Shown one piece after another: positions 1-7,293 of a stretch of DNA of 11,961 nucleotides (position 1 is the stretch's first letter; each line of letters opens with the position of its first letter). The notes below the pieces were generated by a model, which made no database searches, had not been told where the DNA came from, and worked only from the letters and a program-made list of their open reading frames with translations. This DNA is from IGN2 sp964639955. Its GTDB lineage: Bacteria; Bacteroidota; Ignavibacteria; Ignavibacteriales; Ignavibacteriaceae. Location: contig CAZXGJ010000081.1 in assembly GCA_964639955.1 (NCBI GenBank), positions 1-11,961 on the forward strand, given 5' to 3'. A program made the translations under genes and the position numbers.

Positions 1-844
1 ATTCTCCCTGCTGTAAAACGTGCAAGAGTTTTGACTGAACAGTAATTGGTAATTCACCAATCTCGTCTAAAAAAATTGTACCGCCGTTTGCCAATTCAAA
101 TCTGCCAATTCGTTTTTCAAATGCACCGGTGAAAGCACCTTTTTCGTGTCCGAATAATTCGCTCTCAATTAAACTCTCAGGTATGGAGGCACAATTTACT
201 TTTATGAATGGTTTGTTATTTCTTTTACTTTCTTTATGAATGGCACGTGCAACTAATTCTTTACCAGTTCCGGTTTCACCCTGAATAAGTACTGATGCAT
301 TAGTTGGTGCAACCTGTTTGATTTTAAATAATACATACTTGGATGGTTCACTTTCTGCTACAATTTTTATCTGCTCATCGGTAAGTTCAAGCTGATCTTT
401 TAAATAAACATTTTCAGCTTTTAGAAGTGCGTTCAGACGGGAAATTTCTTCCATCTGCTCTTTTATTTTTTCCCTTGCAGAAACCAAGTCGCTGATTTCA
501 ATTGCTAATCCGATTACATAAACCTCACCTTCAATTTCACAAGATCTTGCTCTTGTAAGAACGGGTATTTTCTTTCCGGATTTAGTTACAATTGTGAATT
601 CTAATGAGCCGGAACCTTTTGCAAGAGTCTCAATAAATGCAGCTCTTAATTTTTCCCTATCGCTTTCTTGTGCAAACTCCGGATTTTTTCCTTCATGTAA
701 CTCTTCGGTGGAATAACCGAGAATTTCTTCTCCTCTTTTATTCCATGCAACCAATTTCTTATCTTTATCAAAGATGTATGCTAGTCCGGGCATACTATCC
801 ATAATTACCTGATTAAGGACTATATCGGAAAATTTCTCTTTCAT
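1..844 (-). CDS. PAS-domain sigma-54-dependent transcriptional activator, C-terminus cut by window edge
   Basis: Reading from the ATG at 844-842, 281 codons are open to the window edge. Residues about 10-118 look like a PAS sensor domain (VAWNKRGEEILGYS, then a PAC-like end at VIGLAIEISDL). Residues about 120-155 are a charged, probably coiled-coil linker. An AAA+ sigma-54 interaction domain starts near 160, with Walker A GETGTGKE at 189-196, the sigma-54 contact loop GAFTGA at 236-241 and Walker B TIFLDE at 256-261. The rest of the AAA+ domain and the expected Fis-type HTH lie outside the window. The family hydrolyses ATP to open sigma-54 RNA polymerase promoters. There is no receiver domain, so the input is probably a ligand or redox signal through PAS, but no cofactor residue is evident. 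It lies 99 bp downstream of the respiratory operon on the same strand, so a regulatory link is possible but unproven. Confidence 0.93.
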   Translation of the reverse strand, partial: MKEKFSDIVLNQVIMDSMPGLAYIFDKDKKLVAWNKRGEEILGYSTEELHEGKNPEFAQESDREKLRAAFIETLAKGSGSLEFTIVTKSGKKIPVLTRARSCEIEGEVYVIGLAIEISDLVSAREKIKEQMEEISRLNALLKAENVYLKDQLELTDEQIKIVAESEPSKYVLFKIKQVAPTNASVLIQGETGTGKELVARAIHKESKRNNKPFIKVNCASIPESLIESELFGHEKGAFTGAFEKRIGRFELANGGTIFLDEIGELPITVQSKLLHVLQQGE

Positions 845-943
845 ATTAGAGTGTTAATATTCTTTAGCTAAATATAAAAATTTTGGGAATTATAATCAGA
901 ATTTTATCAGCGATCTTTAGTGTATTACGTTACTTTCTTAAAT

Positions 944-3256
944 TTATTTTTTTAACTGGTCGTTAATAAAATTTAATAGCTGAGCGCCAGCAGGATTTGA
1001 AGGAAAATAAATTTTCAGTTCTTCAGCATATTTTAATGCACTTTGATACTTTTCTCTCTTAATATAAAAATCAGCTAAAGCATAAAGTACATCAAATTCA
1101 TTCGGTAGTAACGAAAAAGCTTTTAGTAATGATGATTCAGCTTTTGCCGGATTATTTAGGTACTGATAAAGAATTCCGAGATTGTAGTACAAACGTGGAT
1201 TTGCATTTTCTGCGAGTGTTGCTTTTTCAAGCATTGCAGCAGCTTCGTTATATCTCTTCTGCTCGGCATATAAAAGTCCAAGCTGATAATAACCATCAGT
1301 GTATTCTTTATGATTTTTTATCATATCTAAGTATAAACGCTCTGCTTCATTTAATTTGCCCTGATTGTAGTAGAGCAAGGCAAGATTTGATTTTGCGGGA
1401 TAGAAAAATTTATCACCTTTGATAGATGCTTCATACAATTTTTCTGCTTTGACGAAGTCCTGTTTTTTGAAGTAATAATTAGCAAGATTGTACTTGCCTG
1501 AAGGAAAATCTGATAAGTACATTAACGAAGAAAAATATTCTTCCAGAACTTTATTTAGTGATTGAAACTGGGCATCAGAGAAATAATTCTTTTCCAGACC
1601 GGATAATTTATTTGCCGCACTAATCCGCACCATCTTTATCGGATCATTGAGCAGAGGAGATATTACTTTGACAAGCTCAGCATTGTCTTGCGTGTTAAAT
1701 GCATCAATTGCTCTTTCACGGATAATTGGTTCGGGATTGTTTAGCATCTCCAAAATAGTTTTTTTTGATTCAGCATTATCATAAGCTGATAAATAACTAA
1801 TTGCTGTTGCTCTTACTATTTCAGGATAAAGATCACTTTTTATTAATCTGATGAGACTTGTATCAGCACCATCTTTTCTTAAATAACCATCAGACAGAAC
1901 TATTCCGTAGGTAAACTTTTTTCTTTCGCCGTAATATTTTTTTATCCAATCCTCTGACCACTGAAAGCTTTTATCTGCGTGGCAATCGTTGCAGGCATTT
2001 GGAACATTATACTTTATTGAAAGATCCGGACGTGGAATTCTGAAACTGTGATCTCTTCTGAAATCAACACCCATATAATAATTGCCGGGCATATGACAGG
2101 TTTTACACAAAGCACCTTCACCAACCGGAATCATTTCACCGAATTTATTTTTTACCGGCTCGCCTTTTTCATTCGCGTACTTGTGAAAGTGATGCTGATA
2201 AGTATCAAACTCTTCTGCCCGATGACATTGTGTGCAAAGTGCATTGCCTTCAAACTTAAATTTGATGCTGTGAGAATCGTGGCAGTCATTACACTTCACG
2301 TCATTCATATACATTTTGCTTTGTGTGAAAGATGCAAACACATAAACTTCATCGAGTATTTGTCCGTCCGAATAATAGAGCGGCGGGGAAATATTTTGCG
2401 GACGATGATTATTATAATACTCAGCATCAGTATGATTATTTGGTCCGAATGAAGTGCGGCGCGAATGACACGGTGCACAGGCTTCAATATATTGTTTGGA
2501 AGTTGTGCCACTCGTTTTAAGAACCAAACCCATATCACCATTAGTATCTCTTGCACCTTCGGGAAGTTTTGCCCAATCAAGATGTTCGGAACCGGGACCG
2601 TGACAAGCTTCGCAGTTAACATTTATATCAGACCAAGTAGTATTGAATGAATCTTTTTCCAGATCATAATTCTTTTGAAGATTTGTTGAATGACATTCAG
2701 CGCACATACCATTCCAGTTCTGAGATTGGTTTGTCCAGTAAAACCAGCTATCGGGAGTTAATTCATTCTGCGAATAAACCATTCCAGCCATGTCGAACCA
2801 TCTTTTCTTTTCAGTATCCCACGCAATTGGCAGACACTGATATTTCCCTCTATCAAAAGGAATTAAATACTGCTGAAGCGGACGAACACCAAAAGTATGG
2901 GTGATTTGAAACTCGGTCATTTTTCCGTTGATACCTTTTGTATAAACAAAAAACTTTCCGTCTCGTTTATAAAATTTGTGTTTGGTACCGTTAAGTTCTA
3001 CTTCAACATTTTTAAAATCACCGAGCACAGTGGAATCATTTGCAATCATCATTGCTCTGTCGTGATCGGATCCTTTCCATAATTTGTATTCCCGTTGATG
3101 ACAACTGATACACTCTTTTCCTCCAACAAACTTTGCTTCTCTTTTTTGAAATGAATCAGATGGATTGTGGATAAATAATGAAAGTGGAATCATTATTACA
3201 ATAACTGCTGTCGAAACTATTCCGACTTTTTTCCAGATGCTTATAGTATCAAACAT
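944..3256 (-). CDS. Octahaem c-type cytochrome with HEAT and TPR repeats
   Basis: This 770-residue protein starts with a membrane anchor or uncleaved signal (about 9-29) and then carries eight CxxCH haem c motifs at Cys49, 185, 215, 260, 322, 341, 384 and 422. Residues about 465-555 resemble HEAT repeats (VRATAISYL, IRERAIDAF, VRISAANKL). Residues about 585-765 hold about five TPR units (NLALLYYNQGKLNEAERLY and similar). It should therefore be a periplasmic, membrane-tethered electron-transfer protein with a protein-docking tail. It resembles the cytochrome c554-like/TPR proteins of Planctomycetes and related phyla; this is from memory, not a search. There is no CxxCK motif, so it is not NrfA. 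Its ATG overlaps the Rieske gene by 8 bp, which implies translational coupling and a shared complex. The inferred role is to take electrons from the Rieske centre in place of cytochrome c1; a terminal reductase role cannot be excluded. Confidence 0.92.
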   Translation of the reverse strand: MFDTISIWKKVGIVSTAVIVIMIPLSLFIHNPSDSFQKREAKFVGGKECISCHQREYKLWKGSDHDRAMMIANDSTVLGDFKNVEVELNGTKHKFYKRDGKFFVYTKGINGKMTEFQITHTFGVRPLQQYLIPFDRGKYQCLPIAWDTEKKRWFDMAGMVYSQNELTPDSWFYWTNQSQNWNGMCAECHSTNLQKNYDLEKDSFNTTWSDINVNCEACHGPGSEHLDWAKLPEGARDTNGDMGLVLKTSGTTSKQYIEACAPCHSRRTSFGPNNHTDAEYYNNHRPQNISPPLYYSDGQILDEVYVFASFTQSKMYMNDVKCNDCHDSHSIKFKFEGNALCTQCHRAEEFDTYQHHFHKYANEKGEPVKNKFGEMIPVGEGALCKTCHMPGNYYMGVDFRRDHSFRIPRPDLSIKYNVPNACNDCHADKSFQWSEDWIKKYYGERKKFTYGIVLSDGYLRKDGADTSLIRLIKSDLYPEIVRATAISYLSAYDNAESKKTILEMLNNPEPIIRERAIDAFNTQDNAELVKVISPLLNDPIKMVRISAANKLSGLEKNYFSDAQFQSLNKVLEEYFSSLMYLSDFPSGKYNLANYYFKKQDFVKAEKLYEASIKGDKFFYPAKSNLALLYYNQGKLNEAERLYLDMIKNHKEYTDGYYQLGLLYAEQKRYNEAAAMLEKATLAENANPRLYYNLGILYQYLNNPAKAESSLLKAFSLLPNEFDVLYALADFYIKREKYQSALKYAEELKIYFPSNPAGAQLLNFINDQLKK

Positions 3257-3818
3257 AAGTTACTTGTGATTTTTCGAAACGAGAACGCTGAAGCTTTGTT
3301 CCAACATCAACTTTTACAATCCCATTTTCTATAAATACCGGGAAGTAATCAAGTGCATTTGGTGCCGGTGGATTCTGAACTTCTCCATTTATGTAAAACG
3401 CAGATGAATGACACGGACATATAAAACGATTTTTATCTTCTTCCCAATTGATTGAACAGCCGAGATGAGTGCAGCGAAGCGACACAGCAATAAATCCGCC
3501 ATCAAGTAATCGTGCTAAATAAAATCTTCCGCCTCTGAATGCAGTTACAGAATTTTTCTTGAACGATTCAACATTTCCGGCTTCAATTAATTGTTTTGGT
3601 TTTATTTTCTGTTCATCTTTTTTGCCGGAAAATAAGAAACCAAAGAATACCGCAGCAACTTCAATCGAAGCGACGATTCCTAACCCTTTCCACAGCTTTT
3701 GTAAAAATTGTCGCCGGCTTTCAACATCTGAAATTGCTGGTTGAGGTTTTACTTCACTTTGTTTAACCTCGCTTTTTTTTACATCAACTTCTTTCTTTTT
3801 GATATTTTGTTTTTTCAT
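3249..3818 (-). CDS. qcrA: Rieske [2Fe-2S] protein of a cytochrome bc complex
   Basis: This 189-residue protein carries both Rieske cluster boxes, CTHLGC at 116-121 and CPCHSS at 134-139. By family precedent Cys116, His118, Cys134 and His137 bind the cluster, while Cys121 and Cys136 form the disulfide. Box 2 has Ser where CPCHGS is usual. A single membrane helix lies at about 46-64, just after SRRQFLQ (34-40), which fits a Tat-type signal anchor. The first 30 residues are an unusual Lys/Glu-rich leader with KKSEV/KQSEV/KPQ units, expected to be cytoplasmic. The protein oxidises quinol at the Qo site and passes one electron to a c-type cytochrome. Its start codon directly abuts the cytochrome b stop, and its end overlaps the octahaem cytochrome start. 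Confidence 0.96.
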   Translation of the reverse strand: MKKQNIKKKEVDVKKSEVKQSEVKPQPAISDVESRRQFLQKLWKGLGIVASIEVAAVFFGFLFSGKKDEQKIKPKQLIEAGNVESFKKNSVTAFRGGRFYLARLLDGGFIAVSLRCTHLGCSINWEEDKNRFICPCHSSAFYINGEVQNPPAPNALDYFPVFIENGIVKVDVGTKLQRSRFEKSQVTYV

Positions 3819-5120
3819 CTACAAAACATTCCAGGGAAAAGTTAAAGCCATATCAACACCGCGGAAAAATATTCCAATCAAAGTAAGAATAACAAAAGCT
3901 GCAGTTACAAAAACAAACATCGTTTGAACAACTTCAATCAAAGTAAGCTTGAACTTTTTTAATGTGTACTTATAAAAATACCAGATAATTAAAATTAAAA
4001 TCACTAACGGAATAATTCCATTGCTTATGAATGAATTTAACCATGGTAAAAGAGTTTCAAAATCAGGAACAAATTCATTTATGATAACAAGCAGAGTTGT
4101 GATTATTGATGATGCAATAGCAGAAAACTTTGCGGCTTCTTTTGCTTTATCGGAGTGAAACCAGATTGCGCTGTGCTCTTCTTTTAATTTCAGATAAGGC
4201 AATGCTGCAAGACCAATAACAATTGCAAACGGAATTAAGAAAGCCGCAATGAACGGATGAAAGTGCATCAGCAATTCTTGTATTCCTGCAAAATACCACG
4301 GAGCTTTTGTTGGATTGATGCTTACATCGGGATTTGCTTTTGCGAGCAATGGTGCATTAAAGAAAACTGAAAACACAAGTAACGCTGCTATCAAAGCAAG
4401 TGCAACAATAAATTCCCTGTAAACCAGATTAGGATAAACTTCAACTATTTTCTTCTCTTCATCCCTTTGCGGAAGAATTATTCCACCGGCTTTTCTTACC
4501 CGCCAGAAATGATAAGCCATTAAAAGTAAAATTGAAATCGGAAATACTGCCGTATGAAAATTGAAAAATATCAAAAGAGTGTTTGCATTAACTTCATCGC
4601 CGGCTAAAATAAATTCTCTTATAGACTTTCCGATGAAAGGAATATACTCAAGTAAACTTGTACCAACAGTAATTGCCCAGTATGCAAGCTGATCCCACGG
4701 AAGCAAATATCCTGTAAAGTTGGATGCAATAACTAAAATAAAAAGTGCCAGACCGATTAGCCAATTAATTTTTCTGGAAGATTGAAATGCACCTGTAAAA
4801 AAAGTTCTAAGCAAATGAAGAAAAGTAATGATCACCAGAAACACTCCACACCAGTGATGAATGTTTCTAATTAATTGCCCGAACAAAACATTGTTTTGCA
4901 GATGTAAAATTGAGTCGTAAGCTTTTTGAGGAAAAGGTTCGTAGTAAAATCTTAATAATATTCCGGTGATAAAAAGAATAACGATCAAAAGCGCAGCCAT
5001 TCCACCCAAACCAAATGTACGATTGAAAACTAAAGCTTCTTCATTAATAGTTTTTGGATGGAGGTGAAGAATGATTCCGGCAAAGCGTTTTGGTTTTTGA
5101 TTGTTCGCTGAAGTTTGCAT
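3819..5120 (-). CDS. qcrB: Cytochrome b of a bc/b6f-type complex (fused b6 and subunit IV type)
   Basis: I start the protein at the ATG at 5120-5118 (433 residues, MQTSANNQKP). The frame stays open to an ATG at 5216, but those 32 extra residues are AT-rich, unlike family N-termini, and have no better ribosome site. In numbering from the 5216 ATG, haem ligands are His120/His134 and His221/His236. The 15-residue step in the second pair is that of cytochrome b6, against 14 in mitochondrial cytochrome b. About nine membrane helices follow one another, so the b6 and subunit IV parts are fused and there is extra C-terminal membrane sequence ending in FFRG...FPW. The Qo PEWY motif reads APWY (306-309), so its Glu is replaced. 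The product oxidises quinol, probably menaquinol, with the Rieske protein encoded immediately downstream. No cytochrome c1 gene is present. Confidence 0.95.
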   Translation of the reverse strand: MQTSANNQKPKRFAGIILHLHPKTINEEALVFNRTFGLGGMAALLIVILFITGILLRFYYEPFPQKAYDSILHLQNNVLFGQLIRNIHHWCGVFLVIITFLHLLRTFFTGAFQSSRKINWLIGLALFILVIASNFTGYLLPWDQLAYWAITVGTSLLEYIPFIGKSIREFILAGDEVNANTLLIFFNFHTAVFPISILLLMAYHFWRVRKAGGIILPQRDEEKKIVEVYPNLVYREFIVALALIAALLVFSVFFNAPLLAKANPDVSINPTKAPWYFAGIQELLMHFHPFIAAFLIPFAIVIGLAALPYLKLKEEHSAIWFHSDKAKEAAKFSAIASSIITTLLVIINEFVPDFETLLPWLNSFISNGIIPLVILILIIWYFYKYTLKKFKLTLIEVVQTMFVFVTAAFVILTLIGIFFRGVDMALTFPWNVL

Positions 5121-5245
5121 TAAAAAGAAAAATAAATAATAATTGTAAACACGAGTGAAAAAATACTTAAATAGGTCACAATTATTATCTATTAAGTATA
5201 ATTTTCTCCTAAACATTTTTAAGAGACTTCTTAAAAATTTACTAA

Positions 5246-5353
5246 GTCATTCCTGTGCAAACCTGCCTTTGCCGGCAGGCAGGCAGGAATCTATTTATTA
5301 TGTTTTAGATTCCCGCTTTCTTCCGTAGGAATGCCTATGGCAGCGAGAATGAC
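5246..5353. repeat. Nested-hairpin intergenic repeat, REP/MITE-like
   Basis: This 108-bp element is bounded by perfect 7-bp inverted repeats, GTCATTC (5246-5252) and GAATGAC (5347-5353). Inside are three further pairs: CCTGCC/GGCAGG (5262-5267, 5274-5279), GAATCT/AGATTC (5287-5292, 5307-5312) and CCGTAGG/CCTATGG with one G-T wobble (5323-5329, 5334-5340). It could fold as a multibranched cruciform or RNA. A short tandem run of GGCA/GGCAGG follows the first hairpin. It is more GC-rich than its surroundings and lies between the sulfatase and the respiratory operon. No second copy is visible in the window, so calling it a dispersed repeat is inference. It could also act as a leader structure or terminator. 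Confidence 0.65.
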
Positions 5354-5424
5354 ATTAAATTAGAAATCGATTTTTCAGAATTCTCTTTTAATATAATTAA
5401 CACCAACTGCTTTAAATTGATATG

Positions 5425-5451
5425 GAATTGCTTATGATTTCCAAGCAATTC
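5425..5451 (-). terminator. Perfect 9-bp stem-loop after the sulfatase gene
   Basis: GAATTGCTT (5425-5433) and AAGCAATTC (5443-5451) are perfect inverted repeats around a 9-nt loop. The structure begins 16 nt past the sulfatase stop codon in the direction of transcription. There is no clear run of U after it, so it may be a weak terminator or an mRNA 3'-end stabiliser and not a classic intrinsic terminator. Confidence 0.4.
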
Positions 5452-5466
5452 TGAAACTTTCATTAT

Positions 5467-7179
5467 TTAATCTTTCTTCGGAACAAATCTTTTTTGGTAA
5501 AATGAATCATAATGTGCCTGGTGATCATGGAGTTCATTCTTTCGTGCATATTCCTTCCACGCATCTATTAATTGCTTTTTTATTTCGGGATATTTATCAG
5601 AAAGATCGGTTGTTTCTGCAGGATCTTTTTCAAGATCATACAGTTCCCATTCGCCCGAACCCATTGGCTTAGGTAATCTAAGTATCTTCCAGTAATCTTT
5701 TATATAAGCTTTCAATTCAAAAAGCTCCCAGCCATAACCTTCACTTTGTTTTACAAAAGAGGTATCCCCATTTAGAATTGGAAGAAAAGATTTACCGATG
5801 TATGGTTTGATTTCATTTCCCTTAAAATGTTTTGGATAATTTGCCCCTGCAATTTCAAGAATTGTAGGCATAAAATCTGTAACATGTATAAAGCTGTTAT
5901 TCCATTGTCCGGCATTCTTCATCTGTCCGGGCATCTTTATAATAAGCGGAACTCTTATTCCACCTTCGGAAGTAAAGCCTTTGAAATATCTGAAAGGTGA
6001 AGCGGATGCCTGAGCCCAGCCGGAACCCATTTCAATGTATGAGTTCTGCAGTCCACGGTTATCCAGCACATTATTGAATGAACGCAGATACACTTCATCT
6101 TCATTGCCGAGATAAGTACGAGCATTTGCACCGTTAGCTCCGTTATCTGAAATAAAAATCACAACTGTATTGTCATACAAATTATGCTGCTTCAAATAAT
6201 CAAACACTCGACCGATGCTCATATCCATATAATCCAGCATAGCAGCATATACTTCCATATCTCTGGCAAAATCCTTTTTGAGTTCATTACTTAAACTTTT
6301 CCATTCAGGGATTAAAGGATTTTTTGAAAACTTGTTTAAATCGTTTGGCACAATTCCAAGCTTTTTAAGATTATTCAATCTTTCCAGCCAGAGTGCATCC
6401 CAGCCTGTATCAAACTTTCCTTTGTACTTTTCGATATATTCTTTTGGCGCATGCAGAGGATCGTGAACGGCAGTGTATGCCAAGTAAGCAAAGAATGGTT
6501 TATCATCCGAATTATTTTTTTCAATGAATTGAATCAGAGTATCAGTATATGCTGTTGTTGAGTAAAAATCTTTCGGCAGAGTAATAGGTTTTCCGTTTCG
6601 TGTATATTCCATGTGTTGAAGGGGAGAGAGTGGCTTTCTATCGTAAAAGTGACTTCCGCCTCCGGTACCCAGAATGAATGTCTCTTCAAATCCGCGATCG
6701 TATGGATCTTTCCCGGGACCTTCGCCAAGATGCCATTTACCTACCATATAAGTATGGTAACCAAAATCTCTTAACACTTCAGGAATTGTTACAACTTGTT
6801 TGCTTAGTTCACCTGAATAACCGGGAAGGTTAAGTGCATTCAACTGTGGATAATCCATTTCCGCCATAATTCCAAGACCTGCGACGTGATTATCATTTCC
6901 TGTTAGAAGTGATGAACGGGTTGGTGAGCAGGTTGGTTGAACATAAAATCTTTTGAATGAAATTCCTTCTTTTGAAAGTTGTTCTAATACCGGAGTATGA
7001 ATGTTTCCGCCGTAAGGAGAAATGTCGCTATATCCCAAATCATCAGCAACTATTAGGAGAATATTCGGTTTATTTGAGTTGGATTGATTTACTTCTTTTT
7101 CCTGGGATTGTTTGCAGCCAACAAGAATTAACATAATAGCAAAGAACCAAAGAGTTCTTGGAATTGAAATGTAGTTCAT
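5467..7179 (-). CDS. AtsA-like arylsulfatase, lipoprotein (type I formylglycine sulfatase)
   Basis: This 570-residue protein opens with a lipoprotein signal ending in LVGC, so Cys22 should be lipidated. The sulfatase signature CSPTRSSLLTG has its formylglycine Cys at 84. The metal-site motifs ADDLGYSD (45-52) and SDNG (344-347) and the MVGKWHLG block (145-152) are intact. Layout and many stretches resemble Pseudomonas arylsulfatase AtsA (for example EVYAAMLDYMDMSIGRV and the GWELF block near the C-terminus). It should hydrolyse sulfate esters at the cell envelope; the substrate cannot be read from sequence. Activity needs oxidation of Cys84 by FGE or an anaerobic maturase, neither of which is encoded here. 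No SusC/SusD or glycosidase genes are adjacent, so this is an isolated sulfatase and not part of a visible polysaccharide locus. Confidence 0.95.
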   Translation of the reverse strand: MNYISIPRTLWFFAIMLILVGCKQSQEKEVNQSNSNKPNILLIVADDLGYSDISPYGGNIHTPVLEQLSKEGISFKRFYVQPTCSPTRSSLLTGNDNHVAGLGIMAEMDYPQLNALNLPGYSGELSKQVVTIPEVLRDFGYHTYMVGKWHLGEGPGKDPYDRGFEETFILGTGGGSHFYDRKPLSPLQHMEYTRNGKPITLPKDFYSTTAYTDTLIQFIEKNNSDDKPFFAYLAYTAVHDPLHAPKEYIEKYKGKFDTGWDALWLERLNNLKKLGIVPNDLNKFSKNPLIPEWKSLSNELKKDFARDMEVYAAMLDYMDMSIGRVFDYLKQHNLYDNTVVIFISDNGANGANARTYLGNEDEVYLRSFNNVLDNRGLQNSYIEMGSGWAQASASPFRYFKGFTSEGGIRVPLIIKMPGQMKNAGQWNNSFIHVTDFMPTILEIAGANYPKHFKGNEIKPYIGKSFLPILNGDTSFVKQSEGYGWELFELKAYIKDYWKILRLPKPMGSGEWELYDLEKDPAETTDLSDKYPEIKKQLIDAWKEYARKNELHDHQAHYDSFYQKRFVPKKD

Positions 7180-7185
7180 TTGTAT

Positions 7186-7190
7186 CTTCC
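7186..7190 (-). promoter_or_regulatory. Ribosome binding site of the sulfatase gene
   Basis: On the minus strand GGAAG lies 6 nt before the ATG at 7179-7177, within an A-rich stretch. It supports this start, which is also the one that gives a complete lipoprotein signal. Confidence 0.6.
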
Positions 7191-7293
7191 TTTTTTTTGA
7201 TTAATAGAAAAATAGGAAAGAATTTGTTAATTAGGTATAGTAAGGAAATGTAAAATTTTCCCCTTAATAATTTCTAAGAGCGTAATGACAATA

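Noticed and set aside
243..256. TGGCACGTGCAACT as a possible sigma-54 -24/-12 promoter
   Set aside because: It lacks the TTGC box at the right spacing and lies inside the activator coding sequence.
889..894. TATAAT on the minus strand 45 nt before the sigma-54 activator start
   Set aside because: There is no acceptable -35 box 17 bp upstream, and such hexamers are common in AT-rich DNA. Bacteroidota promoters also often use a different -7 element.
1129..3082. Several plus-strand open frames of 61-134 codons opposite the cytochrome gene
   Set aside because: They are antisense shadows of a gene with eight haem motifs and clear domains. They show no family motifs, and some overlap one another in different frames.
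944..3256. Assignment as NrfA nitrite reductase or hydroxylamine oxidoreductase
   Set aside because: There is no CxxCK motif for NrfA. Although eight CxxCH motifs equal the HAO count, their spacing and the HEAT/TPR tail do not resemble HAO.
5121..5216. N-terminal extension of cytochrome b from an upstream ATG
   Set aside because: The extra 32 residues are Tyr/Phe-rich and AT-driven, are unlike family N-termini and are not preceded by a ribosome site. The region is more likely the operon leader.
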